Source of the DNA: AAA044-D11 sp009705075
GTDB taxonomy: Bacteria; Actinomycetota; Actinomycetes; Nanopelagicales; Nanopelagicaceae
DNA: 64,000 bases
Assembly (NCBI GenBank): GCA_965268675.1
Contig: OZ254179.1
Coordinates: forward strand, 1-64,000
Direction: 5' to 3'
Both the position numbers and the translations under genes were made by a program. Positions 43,776 through 52,430 of this stretch are shown one piece after another; position 1 is the stretch's first letter, and each line of letters opens with the position of its first letter. Under the pieces are notes generated by a model. That model was given only the letters and a program-made list of their open reading frames with translations. It was not told the origin of the DNA and ran no database searches.

Positions 43776-45281
43776 TTAAATATCTCTCATCTGATGAGCC
43801 AAATTAATTGCACGAATTACCGCCGCCGCTTTATTGACCGTCTCTTGCTCTTCGAGTTCTGGAACAGAATCAGCAACTATCCCCGCACCTGCTTGCACAT
43901 ATGCTCGACCATCTTTTATCAGCGCCGTTCTAATTGCGATACATGAATCTAGATTTCCATGAAAATCCATATATGCAATTACTCCGCCATAAAGGCCCCG
44001 CCTTGTTGACTCATGTTTTTCAATGATATTCATGGCGCTCGGTTTAGGCGCACCAGAAAGTGTGCCGGCAGGAAAGACGCTTAGTAACGCATCGAGTGAA
44101 GTTACATCTTTGCGCAACTTACTCGTCACAGTCGAAACCATATGCATTACATGTGAGTATTTTTCAATCTTCATTAGCTCAATAACTTCAACCGAACCAC
44201 TTTCACTTACACGAGCTAAATCATTGCGACCTAAATCAATGAGCATTACATGTTCAGCGCGCTCTTTAGGGTCACCTAATAGTTCTGTCTCAAGCTGGGC
44301 ATCGATTTCAGGGCTTGCTGACCGTGGTCTAGTTCCAGCAATCGGATGAACCATCGCATTTCTATCATCAACTTTAATCATGGCTTCTGGGCTTGAACCA
44401 ACAATTGTTATCCCAGAACTTAACTTCATGAAATACATATATGGACTTGGGTTAGTTGATCGAAGCGCTTGATAAATTAGGAAAGGATCAACTGAATTTT
44501 CGATTTCAAATCTCTGCGATAAAACCACTTGGAAAGCATTTCCGGAAAATATCTCTTCTTTTATCTCGCGAACCGAAGTCAAGAAATCTGCTTTTTCGGT
44601 ACGCCTTACTATTGGCAAATCTGCAACTGTTTCAAGATAGTGGATATCCACATCCACCGGCTTCTCTAGTAATTTTACAATTTCTTTTAAACGCTCAAGT
44701 GTCTCGTTGTAGCTCTCTTCAATTCTGTTATCCGAACCATCCCAGTTAATCGCGTTGGCAATTAGAATCAAAGAGTTATTTATATGATCGAAAACCGCGA
44801 GATCGCTACACAATAAGAACTCATACATAGGTAGACCGAGGTCATCCGCTGCCAAGCTATCAATGCGTTCAAGAATTCTTACTGCGTCATAACCTAAGTA
44901 ACCAACGAGGCCACTTGTTAGCGGTGGTAAACCTTCGATGCGAGGTGAACGAAGTTGTGTTGAAGTTTTTCGAATCGCATCTAAATCCCGCTCGCCCTGC
45001 GGCGCACCGTTTGGCACATTTCCAGTCCAAACACCGAATCCATTTTCTTCGCGCAGAGTTGCTACGGCAGGTAGACCTATAAAGGAGTATCTAGACCACT
45101 TGCCATCGTTTTCGGCTGATTCGAGAAGGAAAGTTCCCTCTCTGCCCATCGCTAACTTCTTATAAATAGTCAGGGGAGTTTCAGAGTTTGCAAAGACCTT
45201 TACATGCAGGGGGATTATGTTGTTGCTCTTTGCATGCTCGCGAAATTGGTCGAGCGCCATAACCTGATCAAATAGCGACAT
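43776..45281 (-). CDS. trpE: Anthranilate synthase component I
   Basis: Makes anthranilate from chorismate using ammonia from TrpG. The 501-residue product has the N-terminal regulatory motif FLLESAENDGKWSRYSF, whose LLES element binds tryptophan for feedback inhibition, and the chorismate-binding C-terminal half (FQVVLSQRFE, GSSPEAMIK, HPIAGTRPR, GTLSGAPKPSAM). The ATG at 45281 has GAGG seven bases upstream; an internal Met at residue 8 is an alternative. Feedback inhibition is thus predicted. It leads trpECBA and diverges from trpD. Confidence 0.97.
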   Translation of the reverse strand: MSLFDQVMALDQFREHAKSNNIIPLHVKVFANSETPLTIYKKLAMGREGTFLLESAENDGKWSRYSFIGLPAVATLREENGFGVWTGNVPNGAPQGERDLDAIRKTSTQLRSPRIEGLPPLTSGLVGYLGYDAVRILERIDSLAADDLGLPMYEFLLCSDLAVFDHINNSLILIANAINWDGSDNRIEESYNETLERLKEIVKLLEKPVDVDIHYLETVADLPIVRRTEKADFLTSVREIKEEIFSGNAFQVVLSQRFEIENSVDPFLIYQALRSTNPSPYMYFMKLSSGITIVGSSPEAMIKVDDRNAMVHPIAGTRPRSASPEIDAQLETELLGDPKERAEHVMLIDLGRNDLARVSESGSVEVIELMKIEKYSHVMHMVSTVTSKLRKDVTSLDALLSVFPAGTLSGAPKPSAMNIIEKHESTRRGLYGGVIAYMDFHGNLDSCIAIRTALIKDGRAYVQAGAGIVADSVPELEEQETVNKAAAVIRAINLAHQMRDI

Positions 45282-45383
45282 TAACGAACCTCGAAAAGGC
45301 TATCGAAAATGGGGAAGCAGGCCAACATTTGGACAGTCTACACTGACGCCTATTCTTGCTAGCAGGTAATTAAAAGGAGAGCG
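45282..45383. promoter_or_regulatory. Divergent promoter region between trpE and trpD
   Basis: This 102-base gap must hold promoters for both trp operons. For trpD I see TTGGAC (45329-45334) and, 16 bases later, TATTCT (45351-45356), followed by a ribosome site AAAAGGAGAG. On the minus strand TTGGCC followed 17 bases later by TAGCCT is a weaker candidate for trpE. No leader peptide with clustered Trp codons and no attenuator hairpin is visible, so control by an attenuation leader looks unlikely. Confidence 0.45.
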
Positions 45384-46430
45384 ATGTCCATCAGCATTGA
45401 ATCCTTAATCAGTGATTTGAATAAAGGGCTAGATCACTCCGCCGAATCTGCTGAATGGATTATGGGCGAAATTCTTCAAGGCAAGCTCATTGATGACGAA
45501 ATTGCTAATTGGATCATGGCGCTTAGCGCAAAAGGTGAGACCCCCGAAGAAATCGAATTCTTTATTAACATCATGTATCGATTTGCACTTCCAATCAACA
45601 TTTCACAACGAGCCGTTGATCCAGTTGGAACCGGCGGCGACGGCTTTAACACAATCAATATTTCAACAACTTCAGCAATCACCGCTGCCGCCGCTGGATG
45701 TGTTGTCGCAAAACATGGATCGGTAGCTGCGACTTCAAAATCTGGTTCTGCAGATGTTTTGCTTGAACTTGGAATAAACACTGACTTAGATGGCAAGACA
45801 AATGAAGAATCAGTAAGGAAATTCGGAATCGCATTTATGAAGGCTACGAAATACCACAGCTCACTTAGATATGCCGCCCCAGCTCGTCGTGCCATTGGAA
45901 AGCCAACAGTTTTCAATGTTCTCGGGCCACTTTCGAATCCAAGTAAACCCAAGGCATTTGCACTTGGCATCGCGCCACTAAATCGTTTCGATTTAATGAG
46001 CGAAGTCATGCGAGCAAGAGGTGCCGATGGTTTTGTTGTTCGTGGTGATGATGGAATGGATGAAATCACAATTGTGACAACAACTAAAGTTCGTGAGATT
46101 TATGGCGGTCGAGTAAAAGATCATGAAATCTCACCAGAGGATTTTGGTTTCAATAGAGCATCAATTGATACCTTGCGCGGTGGTTTGCCTGCAGAAAATG
46201 CCGCAATAATTCGGGAATACCTTGCGGGTAAGAGCGGACCGATTCGAGATGCGCTTCTATTAAATTCTGGCTTAACTATTGCCGCCTATAAGGGTGAGCA
46301 TGAAAAAGATGTTTATGAGCAGATTAAAACTGGAATCGAAAGCGCGATAGATGCAATTGATTCGGGCAGAGCGCTAAAACTATTAAACGAATGGGGAACT
46401 TTCACACAAGAAGTTGGTGGCAAGGCATGA
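45384..46430 (+). CDS. trpD: Anthranilate phosphoribosyltransferase
   Basis: Second step of tryptophan synthesis: anthranilate plus PRPP. The 348-residue product has the family motifs DPVGTGGDGFNTINISTTSA, AKHGSVAATSKSGSADVLLELG and the metal-binding DDGMDEITIV. A good ribosome site AAAAGGAGAG precedes the ATG. It is transcribed divergently from trpECBA and overlaps trpG by 4 bases. It can use anthranilate from TrpEG or from the neighbouring kynureninase. Confidence 0.97.
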   Translation: MSISIESLISDLNKGLDHSAESAEWIMGEILQGKLIDDEIANWIMALSAKGETPEEIEFFINIMYRFALPINISQRAVDPVGTGGDGFNTINISTTSAITAAAAGCVVAKHGSVAATSKSGSADVLLELGINTDLDGKTNEESVRKFGIAFMKATKYHSSLRYAAPARRAIGKPTVFNVLGPLSNPSKPKAFALGIAPLNRFDLMSEVMRARGADGFVVRGDDGMDEITIVTTTKVREIYGGRVKDHEISPEDFGFNRASIDTLRGGLPAENAAIIREYLAGKSGPIRDALLLNSGLTIAAYKGEHEKDVYEQIKTGIESAIDAIDSGRALKLLNEWGTFTQEVGGKA

Positions 46431-47008
46431 GCTCCCCGAAGATTCTTGTAGTTGATAACTTTGATTCATTTGTCTTCAACTTGGTAAATTATCTAAATGA
46501 GTTGGGTGCTACAACCACTGTTATTCGTAATGATGAGTTAAAAACCATTAACTTTGCAGATTTTGATGGAATATTAATTTCACCCGGTCCAGGTCACCCA
46601 AGTGAAGCAGCTGGGACTCTTGATGCGATTGCATATGCAACAACGAATAGCCTGCCATTGCTTGGAATCTGTTTAGGCCATCAAGCCATCGGTGAGGTTT
46701 TTGGTGGCACAGTTGATCGAGCTCCGGAGCTTCTACATGGCAAGGTTTCTCATATTCACCACTCTGAAGATGGAATATTTAAAGACATTCCGCAGGATTA
46801 CATCGCAACCCGATATCACTCACTTGCTATTAAAGAGGATGGCTTCCCGGCAGTTCTAGAAATTACTGCCAGATCAGAATCTGGCGTCATCATGGGAGTC
46901 CGACATAAGAATTTGCCGATTCAAGGAGTGCAATTTCATCCAGAATCAATCTTGACCGAACATGGACACAAGCTATTGCAGAACTGGTTGGATGAAGTTA
47001 AAAAGTAA
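46427..47008 (+). CDS. trpG: Anthranilate/aminodeoxychorismate synthase glutamine amidotransferase
   Basis: Class I glutamine amidotransferase, 193 residues, start at the ATG that overlaps the trpD stop (ATGA). Catalytic Cys in LLGICLGHQAIGEVFGG, with the His-Glu pair in GVQFHPESILTEHG near the C-terminus. It supplies ammonia to TrpE and, as single copies often do, may also serve folate synthesis (PabA). Its partner trpE lies in the divergent operon. Its stop is 2 bases from the end of the convergent kynU. Confidence 0.93.
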   Translation: MSSPKILVVDNFDSFVFNLVNYLNELGATTTVIRNDELKTINFADFDGILISPGPGHPSEAAGTLDAIAYATTNSLPLLGICLGHQAIGEVFGGTVDRAPELLHGKVSHIHHSEDGIFKDIPQDYIATRYHSLAIKEDGFPAVLEITARSESGVIMGVRHKNLPIQGVQFHPESILTEHGHKLLQNWLDEVKK

Positions 47009-47010
47009 GA

Positions 47011-48285
47011 TCAGGTAACTTTTGAAGTTGTATTTGTAATCTTTTCGTACTGCCGGGTCGAAACAAGATCCCGCAAGCGCTGGAAGCCATCCCAAATTTC
47101 AACATATGAATTTTGCAGTGGTGAAATAGCTAACCGAACTGAATTCGGTGCTCGGTAATCTGGAATAACATCAGCAAATTCGCGCAAGGCAAATGCGATT
47201 CGCTTCGCTTCTGGGTGGACCAGAGAAACATGCCCCCCGCGCTCTTTAGGATTTCGTGGCGTATTTAACGTGAACCCTAAATCAGCTAGCCAAGCGTCGA
47301 AGAGCGCAATCATCATCTCGGTTCCTTTTGCGCACTTAGCTTCAATATTTGCAATTCCTGCTTCTTCAATTATTCCAAATGAACTTTGAATTGATCGAAG
47401 CGCGATTATCGATGGAGTTGCAATTTGAAATCCAGCAAGGCCTTTCGCTTTTTTAAAGTTTGGCCCCATTTCAAACATATTTTCTTGGGCATGCCAACCT
47501 TGGATTGGGACTTGTAGTTCATCTTGAACGCTCTTGGAAACATACATCCAAGCTGGCGCACCTGGACCAGAGCTTCCATATTTATATGTACAACCAACAG
47601 CAAGATCTACGCCATCTTCATCGAAGTGTAAATCGAGGGCACCAACGGCATGACTGCAATCCCAGATAGTGAATGCGCCATATTTGCGAGCAAGATCGGT
47701 GATTGCTTTTACATCGTTCCTGGCACCAGACCGGTATTGAATAACTTCGAATGAAACAAATGCGACATCATCGCTCAAATACTTTTCCAGAATCTCGGGC
47801 GTGATTCTTTCGTGAGTAGAAATCTCTGGGTCCTCATTATTTATTGTTATTAACTTAAGGCCACGCTCTTTGGCATAACCCTGCAATATGTATCGGTCAG
47901 TTGGAAAATTTGCTTCATCAATAATTATGGTTTTGCGACCTGGCCTTGCCGCTAGTGCAGCTCCAGCAAGTTGATAAAAATTGATGGAAGTTGTGTCGGT
48001 GGCGAGAACTTGCCCAGCAGCAGCTCCCAGCGTCGAGCGCCCAATTAAATCGCCAGTTATGAATGGTTCTTCAATCCACTCATTCCAACCTTCAACAACT
48101 TTGGTTCCCCAGTCATTTATCAAATAATCATTGATGGCCTTGATAGTTCTGTGGGGCAATCGACCTAGAGAATTACCATCCAGATAACAGATATTTGAAT
48201 CACCTATAAGAAATTCAGCGCGAAATTTTCCAAGCGGATCATTTGCATCTAATTCGAGCGCATATGCTCTATCTGTAACGGTCAT
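47011..48285 (-). CDS. kynU: Kynureninase
   Basis: PLP enzyme that splits kynurenine into anthranilate and alanine. The 424-residue fold-type I aminotransferase shows ICYLDGNSLGRLPHRT, NDWGTKVVEGWNEW, WDCSHAVGALDLHFDE, and GCTYKYGSSGPGAPAWMYVS, which has the PLP-binding Lys and the family signature. TAGAGT lies six bases before the ATG, so it is probably leaderless. No tryptophan dioxygenase or kynurenine formamidase is nearby, but trpD and trpG lie head-on beside it, suggesting recycling of anthranilate into tryptophan. Confidence 0.92.
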   Translation of the reverse strand: MTVTDRAYALELDANDPLGKFRAEFLIGDSNICYLDGNSLGRLPHRTIKAINDYLINDWGTKVVEGWNEWIEEPFITGDLIGRSTLGAAAGQVLATDTTSINFYQLAGAALAARPGRKTIIIDEANFPTDRYILQGYAKERGLKLITINNEDPEISTHERITPEILEKYLSDDVAFVSFEVIQYRSGARNDVKAITDLARKYGAFTIWDCSHAVGALDLHFDEDGVDLAVGCTYKYGSSGPGAPAWMYVSKSVQDELQVPIQGWHAQENMFEMGPNFKKAKGLAGFQIATPSIIALRSIQSSFGIIEEAGIANIEAKCAKGTEMMIALFDAWLADLGFTLNTPRNPKERGGHVSLVHPEAKRIAFALREFADVIPDYRAPNSVRLAISPLQNSYVEIWDGFQRLRDLVSTRQYEKITNTTSKVT

Positions 48286-48321
48286 TTACCTACTCTAGCA
48301 ATCGTCAAATACTCTTGGACA
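48286..48321. promoter_or_regulatory. Divergent leaderless promoters of kynU and the ABC-F gene
   Basis: Only 36 bases separate the two start codons. On the minus strand TAGAGT (48292-48297) stands six bases from the kynU ATG, and on the plus strand TACTCT (48310-48315) stands six bases from the ABC-F ATG. The -35 region of each would lie inside the other gene's start, so the two promoters should interfere with each other. Confidence 0.5.
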
Positions 48322-50103
48322 ATGGCCGGACGGAATCTACTTAACCTCGAATCTGTTTCGAAGGCATTTGATATCCGGGCTCTTCTAGATGGCGTCTCTC
48401 TCGGCGTAAATGAAGCCGAACGCATTGGCGTAGTAGGTCGCAATGGTGGCGGCAAGAGCACACTCTTAAAAGTTATGGCTGGAATTGAAGCACCTGATGC
48501 TGGTCGCATTGCAAAGGCGGGGTCAATAAATATTGGAATCCTGAGTCAAGTAGATGATCTGGAAGAAACTTCGCTCGTTAGAGATGTTGTTCTTGGCCAA
48601 TCCGAAACACATGAATGGGCAAGTGATGCCAAAGTTCGCGAAGTACTAACTGGCTTATTCGGCGGTTTTAGCGAAGAGCTTTTGAATCGCAATATTTCAC
48701 ACTTATCTGGTGGCGAACGCCGACGAGTGAATTTAGCAAAATTGTTAATTGCCGACTTTGATTTAGTTTTATTAGATGAACCAACAAATCATTTGGATGT
48801 TGAGGGTGTTTCTTGGCTCGCGCAATATATAAAGCGAAATAAGAAGTTGGCAGTCGTTGTGATTACTCACGATCGCTGGTTCTTGGATGAAGTGTCAGAA
48901 CAAATCTGGGAAGTCGTTGACGGCAAAGTCCTTGCTTATGAGGGTGGGTATTCCGCTTACGTACTTTCAAAAGCGGAACGGGCCCGACAAATTACAGTTG
49001 AAGATGGCAAGCGAAATATGTTGATACGAAAGGAGTTAGCGTGGTTGCGACGCGGTGCACCTGCGCGAACTGCTAAACCTAAGTTTCGAATCGAAGCCGC
49101 GAATACTTTGATCGCGAATGAACCACCACCTAGAAATGAATCTGAACTTTTAAACTTCGCCGCAAATAGATTAGGAAATACCGTATTTGAAATTCACCAA
49201 GCAACTATTAAAGCTGGTGAAAAGCTAATTCTCGAAGGTCTTTATTGGAACGTTGGCCCAGGAGATCGAATAGGAATAGTTGGCGTAAATGGTGCTGGTA
49301 AAACAACTTTAATTCGCGCTCTTCTAGGACAAATAACAGCTTCCGCTGGAAAAATAACAACAGGCGTCACAGTAAAAGCAGCCTTCTTATCGCAACACTT
49401 GGAAGAGTTAGATCCAACATGGCGAGTTTTAGAAGCGGTAGAGAAAGTTGCAAATCAAGTCCAACTTGGAAACGGCAAAGAGCTTTCAGCCAGCCAACTA
49501 TGCGAACGGCTGGGATTTAACACTGATTCCCAGTGGACACCAGTCGGAGATTTATCTGGTGGTGAGCGTCGAAGGTTGCAACTAACCAGGCTTTTGATGG
49601 ATAGTCCTAACGTTCTATTGCTTGATGAACCCACAAATGATTTTGATGTTGAAACTTTGACGGCGTTAGAGGACCTTCTCGATTCCTTTGGCGGCACACT
49701 TCTTGTTATCTCGCATGATAGATATTTTCTCGAGCGAGTCTGCGATCGTTTTGTTGGGTTATTGGGCGATGCAAAACTTCGAGATCTTCCCGGTGGAATT
49801 GATGAATATCTAAAACTGCGGGCTCGCAGCCAACAAAATTCACCGATCAGCGCACCAAAGAGTAAAACTTCAAATATTGTCGAAATCCGGGAAGCAAAAA
49901 AAGTCATTGCAAAACATGAACGCGATTTGGCAAAACTTGATCAAGAGATTGCCGATCTTGGAAAGCGACAAGAAGAGCTAGCGTTCGATCATGAGAAACT
50001 TACAAAAACCATGGAAGAATTAACGCTTGCTATAAGCAAGAAGAGTGTGATTGAGGAGATGTGGCTCGAAGCCACTTCAAGGTTAGAGGAGTTAGAAAAT
50101 TAA
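48322..50103 (+). CDS. ABC-F family ATP-binding protein (Uup-like)
   Basis: 593-residue cytoplasmic protein with two ABC ATPase domains and no membrane segments. Walker A motifs GVVGRNGGGKST and GIVGVNGAGKTT; signatures LSGGERRRVNLAKLL and LSGGERRRLQLTRLL. The C-terminal 70 residues form a predicted coiled coil (KVIAKHERDLAKLDQEIADL), as in Uup. ABC-F proteins act on the ribosome E site; Uup-type members also affect ribosome or DNA-repair functions. A resistance role is not indicated by context. TACTCT six bases before the ATG suggests a leaderless transcript. Confidence 0.92.
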   Translation: MAGRNLLNLESVSKAFDIRALLDGVSLGVNEAERIGVVGRNGGGKSTLLKVMAGIEAPDAGRIAKAGSINIGILSQVDDLEETSLVRDVVLGQSETHEWASDAKVREVLTGLFGGFSEELLNRNISHLSGGERRRVNLAKLLIADFDLVLLDEPTNHLDVEGVSWLAQYIKRNKKLAVVVITHDRWFLDEVSEQIWEVVDGKVLAYEGGYSAYVLSKAERARQITVEDGKRNMLIRKELAWLRRGAPARTAKPKFRIEAANTLIANEPPPRNESELLNFAANRLGNTVFEIHQATIKAGEKLILEGLYWNVGPGDRIGIVGVNGAGKTTLIRALLGQITASAGKITTGVTVKAAFLSQHLEELDPTWRVLEAVEKVANQVQLGNGKELSASQLCERLGFNTDSQWTPVGDLSGGERRRLQLTRLLMDSPNVLLLDEPTNDFDVETLTALEDLLDSFGGTLLVISHDRYFLERVCDRFVGLLGDAKLRDLPGGIDEYLKLRARSQQNSPISAPKSKTSNIVEIREAKKVIAKHERDLAKLDQEIADLGKRQEELAFDHEKLTKTMEELTLAISKKSVIEEMWLEATSRLEELEN

Positions 50104-50158
50104 AACTTCGCACTCAAACGTTGCTCGACTAGAAGCGCTTGCCGCAATTTCTGGGCTA

Positions 50159-51049
50159 ATGATTGCTTTGCAATCTCGAGCAAATGGTGAACTCTCGCAT
50201 CTGCTTGGGAACAGTACCGAAGCAGCTCTGGTCTCTTTTGGATCTGGCCTAATAGTTATCTCACTAATTGCCCCATTCAATCGCACTATAAAAGATGGAA
50301 TTCGCAATCTACGAAGTGCGGTTGCAGCAAAAAGAATTCCAAGATGGCGCTTGTTCGCTGGTGTATTAGGCGGAAGTTTTGTTGCACTACAAACCCAAGT
50401 TGTTCCACTAATTGGTGTCGCGCTTTATTCCGTAGCGTCGATCGCTGGTCAAACCGCCATGTCGTTAATTGTTGACCGAATCGGTTTAACTGGTGGTGGC
50501 AAGAAGTTGATTTCTAAACGACGTGTAAGTGCTGCTCTGATTACGGTTTTCGCAGTTTTAATCTCTGCCCTAGATCGAATCTCACTGGCATCGTTCTCGG
50601 TCCTTGCAGTTGTCCTAGCGACACTTGCAGGTGCGCTGGTTGGAGTTCAAAGAGCGCTGAACGGGCAGATAAATGAACACTCCAAGGCTAGCTTTACTAC
50701 TTCGCTATTAAATTTTTTCATGGGAACTTCAACGCTAGTGGTACTTCTTTTTGTGTTGCTGTTCTTGAAGGGTGACGAGATTGTTGCGCTCCCAAGTGGC
50801 CCTTGGTGGATCTATACGGGCGGAACTATTGGCGTAATTTATATTGCCTTCACATCAACAATAGTTCAGCATCTCGGCGTTCTAACGTTTACCTTGTTTA
50901 GCGTTGGCGGGACACTAATCGGTTCGCTCTTGATAGATATTTTCTCACCGACAAATGGAAATACTGTCTCCTGGTATTTAATTGCGGGGATAGTTATGAC
51001 GTACTTAGGAGTTATAACTGGTGGACAATCTAGGTTGTTTAAGCGTTAA
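50159..51049 (+). CDS. DMT-superfamily membrane protein (DUF606/YdcZ type), second copy
   Basis: Paralogue of the protein at 35681-36604, with duplicated halves (MIALQSRANGELSHLL and LVGVQRALNGQINEHS). The first ATG is at 50159, which I use as the coordinate, but the open frame continues upstream to 50096 and encodes LEALAAISGL, the missing part of the first helix. No ATG, GTG, TTG or CTG exists there. An ATT at 50099 overlaps the previous stop and has AGGAG seven bases upstream, so the real start may be AUU, giving 316 residues. The 3' end overlaps the malic enzyme gene by 11 bases. Substrate unknown. Confidence 0.82.
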   Translation: MIALQSRANGELSHLLGNSTEAALVSFGSGLIVISLIAPFNRTIKDGIRNLRSAVAAKRIPRWRLFAGVLGGSFVALQTQVVPLIGVALYSVASIAGQTAMSLIVDRIGLTGGGKKLISKRRVSAALITVFAVLISALDRISLASFSVLAVVLATLAGALVGVQRALNGQINEHSKASFTTSLLNFFMGTSTLVVLLFVLLFLKGDEIVALPSGPWWIYTGGTIGVIYIAFTSTIVQHLGVLTFTLFSVGGTLIGSLLIDIFSPTNGNTVSWYLIAGIVMTYLGVITGGQSRLFKR

Positions 51050-52427
51050 GTTTTCCAACCAGTTTTACTGCCTCTGCAACCTTTGTCACAACTTGCATAT
51101 CAAAAACGCTAGGAACAATGAAGTTCGCATTTAACTGCTCGGAACTTACACAAGATGAAATTGCATCAGCCGCAGCGACAAGCATGGCATCAGTAATTTT
51201 CGTAATCCGTCCATCCAACAATCCGCGAAAAATTCCAGGAAATGCCAGCACGTTATTTATTTGATTGGGTTGGTCACTTCGCCCTGTTGCAACTACAGCC
51301 GCATATTTCCTAGCAATTGTTGGATCAATTTCTGGATCTGGATTGGCAAGAGCAAAGACAATAGAACCCGGAGCCATCGCAGCGATATCTGACTCCTTCA
51401 AGACATTTGGCGCACTTACGCCGATGAAAATATCAGCTCCAACCATGGCTTCAGAAATATCGCCATTGAAATCTCCTGGCGAACAATTATCTACAAACCA
51501 ATTGCGCATCTCTTCATCGCCAGCTTTATGTTCAGAAACCAAGCCATCTTTATCGTAGCCAATAATGTTTTTAGCTCCACTCGCTACAAGTAAGCGCGCA
51601 ATTGCCGTTCCAGCAGCACCAGCGCCACTCATAACTATTCTGACTGTTGCAAGATCTTTTTTTACAAACTTAAGGGCATTGGTTAAAGCCGCAAGTACAA
51701 CAATTGCTGTTCCATGTTGATCATCATGGAAGACTGGAATATCAAGCAAGTCACGAAGTCTGCGCTCAATCTCAAAACACCTTGGGGCTGAAATATCTTC
51801 AAGATTTATTCCACCATAAACAGGAGCGATAATTTGTACAGTACGGACAATCTCATCAACATCTTGGGTATCTAAACAGACTGGCCAAGCATCAACATCA
51901 GCAAAGCGCTTGAATAGTGCGGCCTTTCCCTCCATCACGGGAAGGGCGGCTTCAGGACCAATGTTTCCAAGTCCTAAAACTGCAGATCCATCTGTAACAA
52001 CCGCAACAGTATTTCGCTTAATTGTTAAACGCCGCGCATCAGATTTGTCAGCGGCAATCGCCTGAGAAATTCTGGCAACACCTGGGGTATAGGCGCGAGA
52101 TAGATCATCACGAGTTTTCAGCGGAACTTTTGATTGAATTTCAATCTTTCCACCAAGGTGCAACAAGAAAGTTCTATCGCTAACTTTGCGAACAATTAAA
52201 TCTGGATGGCTAGCAATAGAAGCAGTAATTGCTTCGGCATGCTCGGCATCAATCGCATCGCAAGTTACATCTATAACCACGTGATCTAAGAAAGATTCGA
52301 CAACGTCAAGCGCTGTTATTGCAGCACCGGCAGCTGTTATTGCGGTTGTAACTTCAGCAACAGGTTGCGCAGAAGGTGGGCCTTCAACACGGATTGTTAT
52401 TCCATAACCAGGACTTGTTGATGCCAT
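51039..52427 (-). CDS. NAD-dependent malic enzyme with N-terminal ACT-like domain
   Basis: Oxidatively decarboxylates malate to pyruvate. The 462-residue product has an ACT-like regulatory domain (residues about 1-75), then the malic domain (RDDLSRAYTPGVARIS with catalytic Tyr, INLEDISAPRCFEIE, VFHDDQHGTAIVVLAAL) and the Rossmann part (VMSGAGAAGTAIARLLVASG, FALANPDPEIDP). It is of the small bacterial type; NAD rather than NADP use is inferred from family. It lies 3 bases downstream of upp on the minus strand. Confidence 0.92.
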   Translation of the reverse strand: MASTSPGYGITIRVEGPPSAQPVAEVTTAITAAGAAITALDVVESFLDHVVIDVTCDAIDAEHAEAITASIASHPDLIVRKVSDRTFLLHLGGKIEIQSKVPLKTRDDLSRAYTPGVARISQAIAADKSDARRLTIKRNTVAVVTDGSAVLGLGNIGPEAALPVMEGKAALFKRFADVDAWPVCLDTQDVDEIVRTVQIIAPVYGGINLEDISAPRCFEIERRLRDLLDIPVFHDDQHGTAIVVLAALTNALKFVKKDLATVRIVMSGAGAAGTAIARLLVASGAKNIIGYDKDGLVSEHKAGDEEMRNWFVDNCSPGDFNGDISEAMVGADIFIGVSAPNVLKESDIAAMAPGSIVFALANPDPEIDPTIARKYAAVVATGRSDQPNQINNVLAFPGIFRGLLDGRITKITDAMLVAAADAISSCVSSEQLNANFIVPSVFDMQVVTKVAEAVKLVGKLNA

Positions 52428-52430
52428 GAC

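Noticed and set aside
45282..45383. Tryptophan attenuator leader peptide
   Set aside because: No short frame with adjacent Trp codons and no terminator/antiterminator pair is present in the 102 bases.
45476..46069. Long minus-strand open frame (197 codons) opposite trpD
   Set aside because: Lies wholly inside the well-supported trpD gene; composition is that of an antisense shadow (Ser/Pro/Ala-rich) with no recognisable domain.
47000..47035. Bidirectional terminator between trpG and kynU
   Set aside because: Only a weak AAAAGT/ACTTTT repeat is present, with too few pairs and no GC core.
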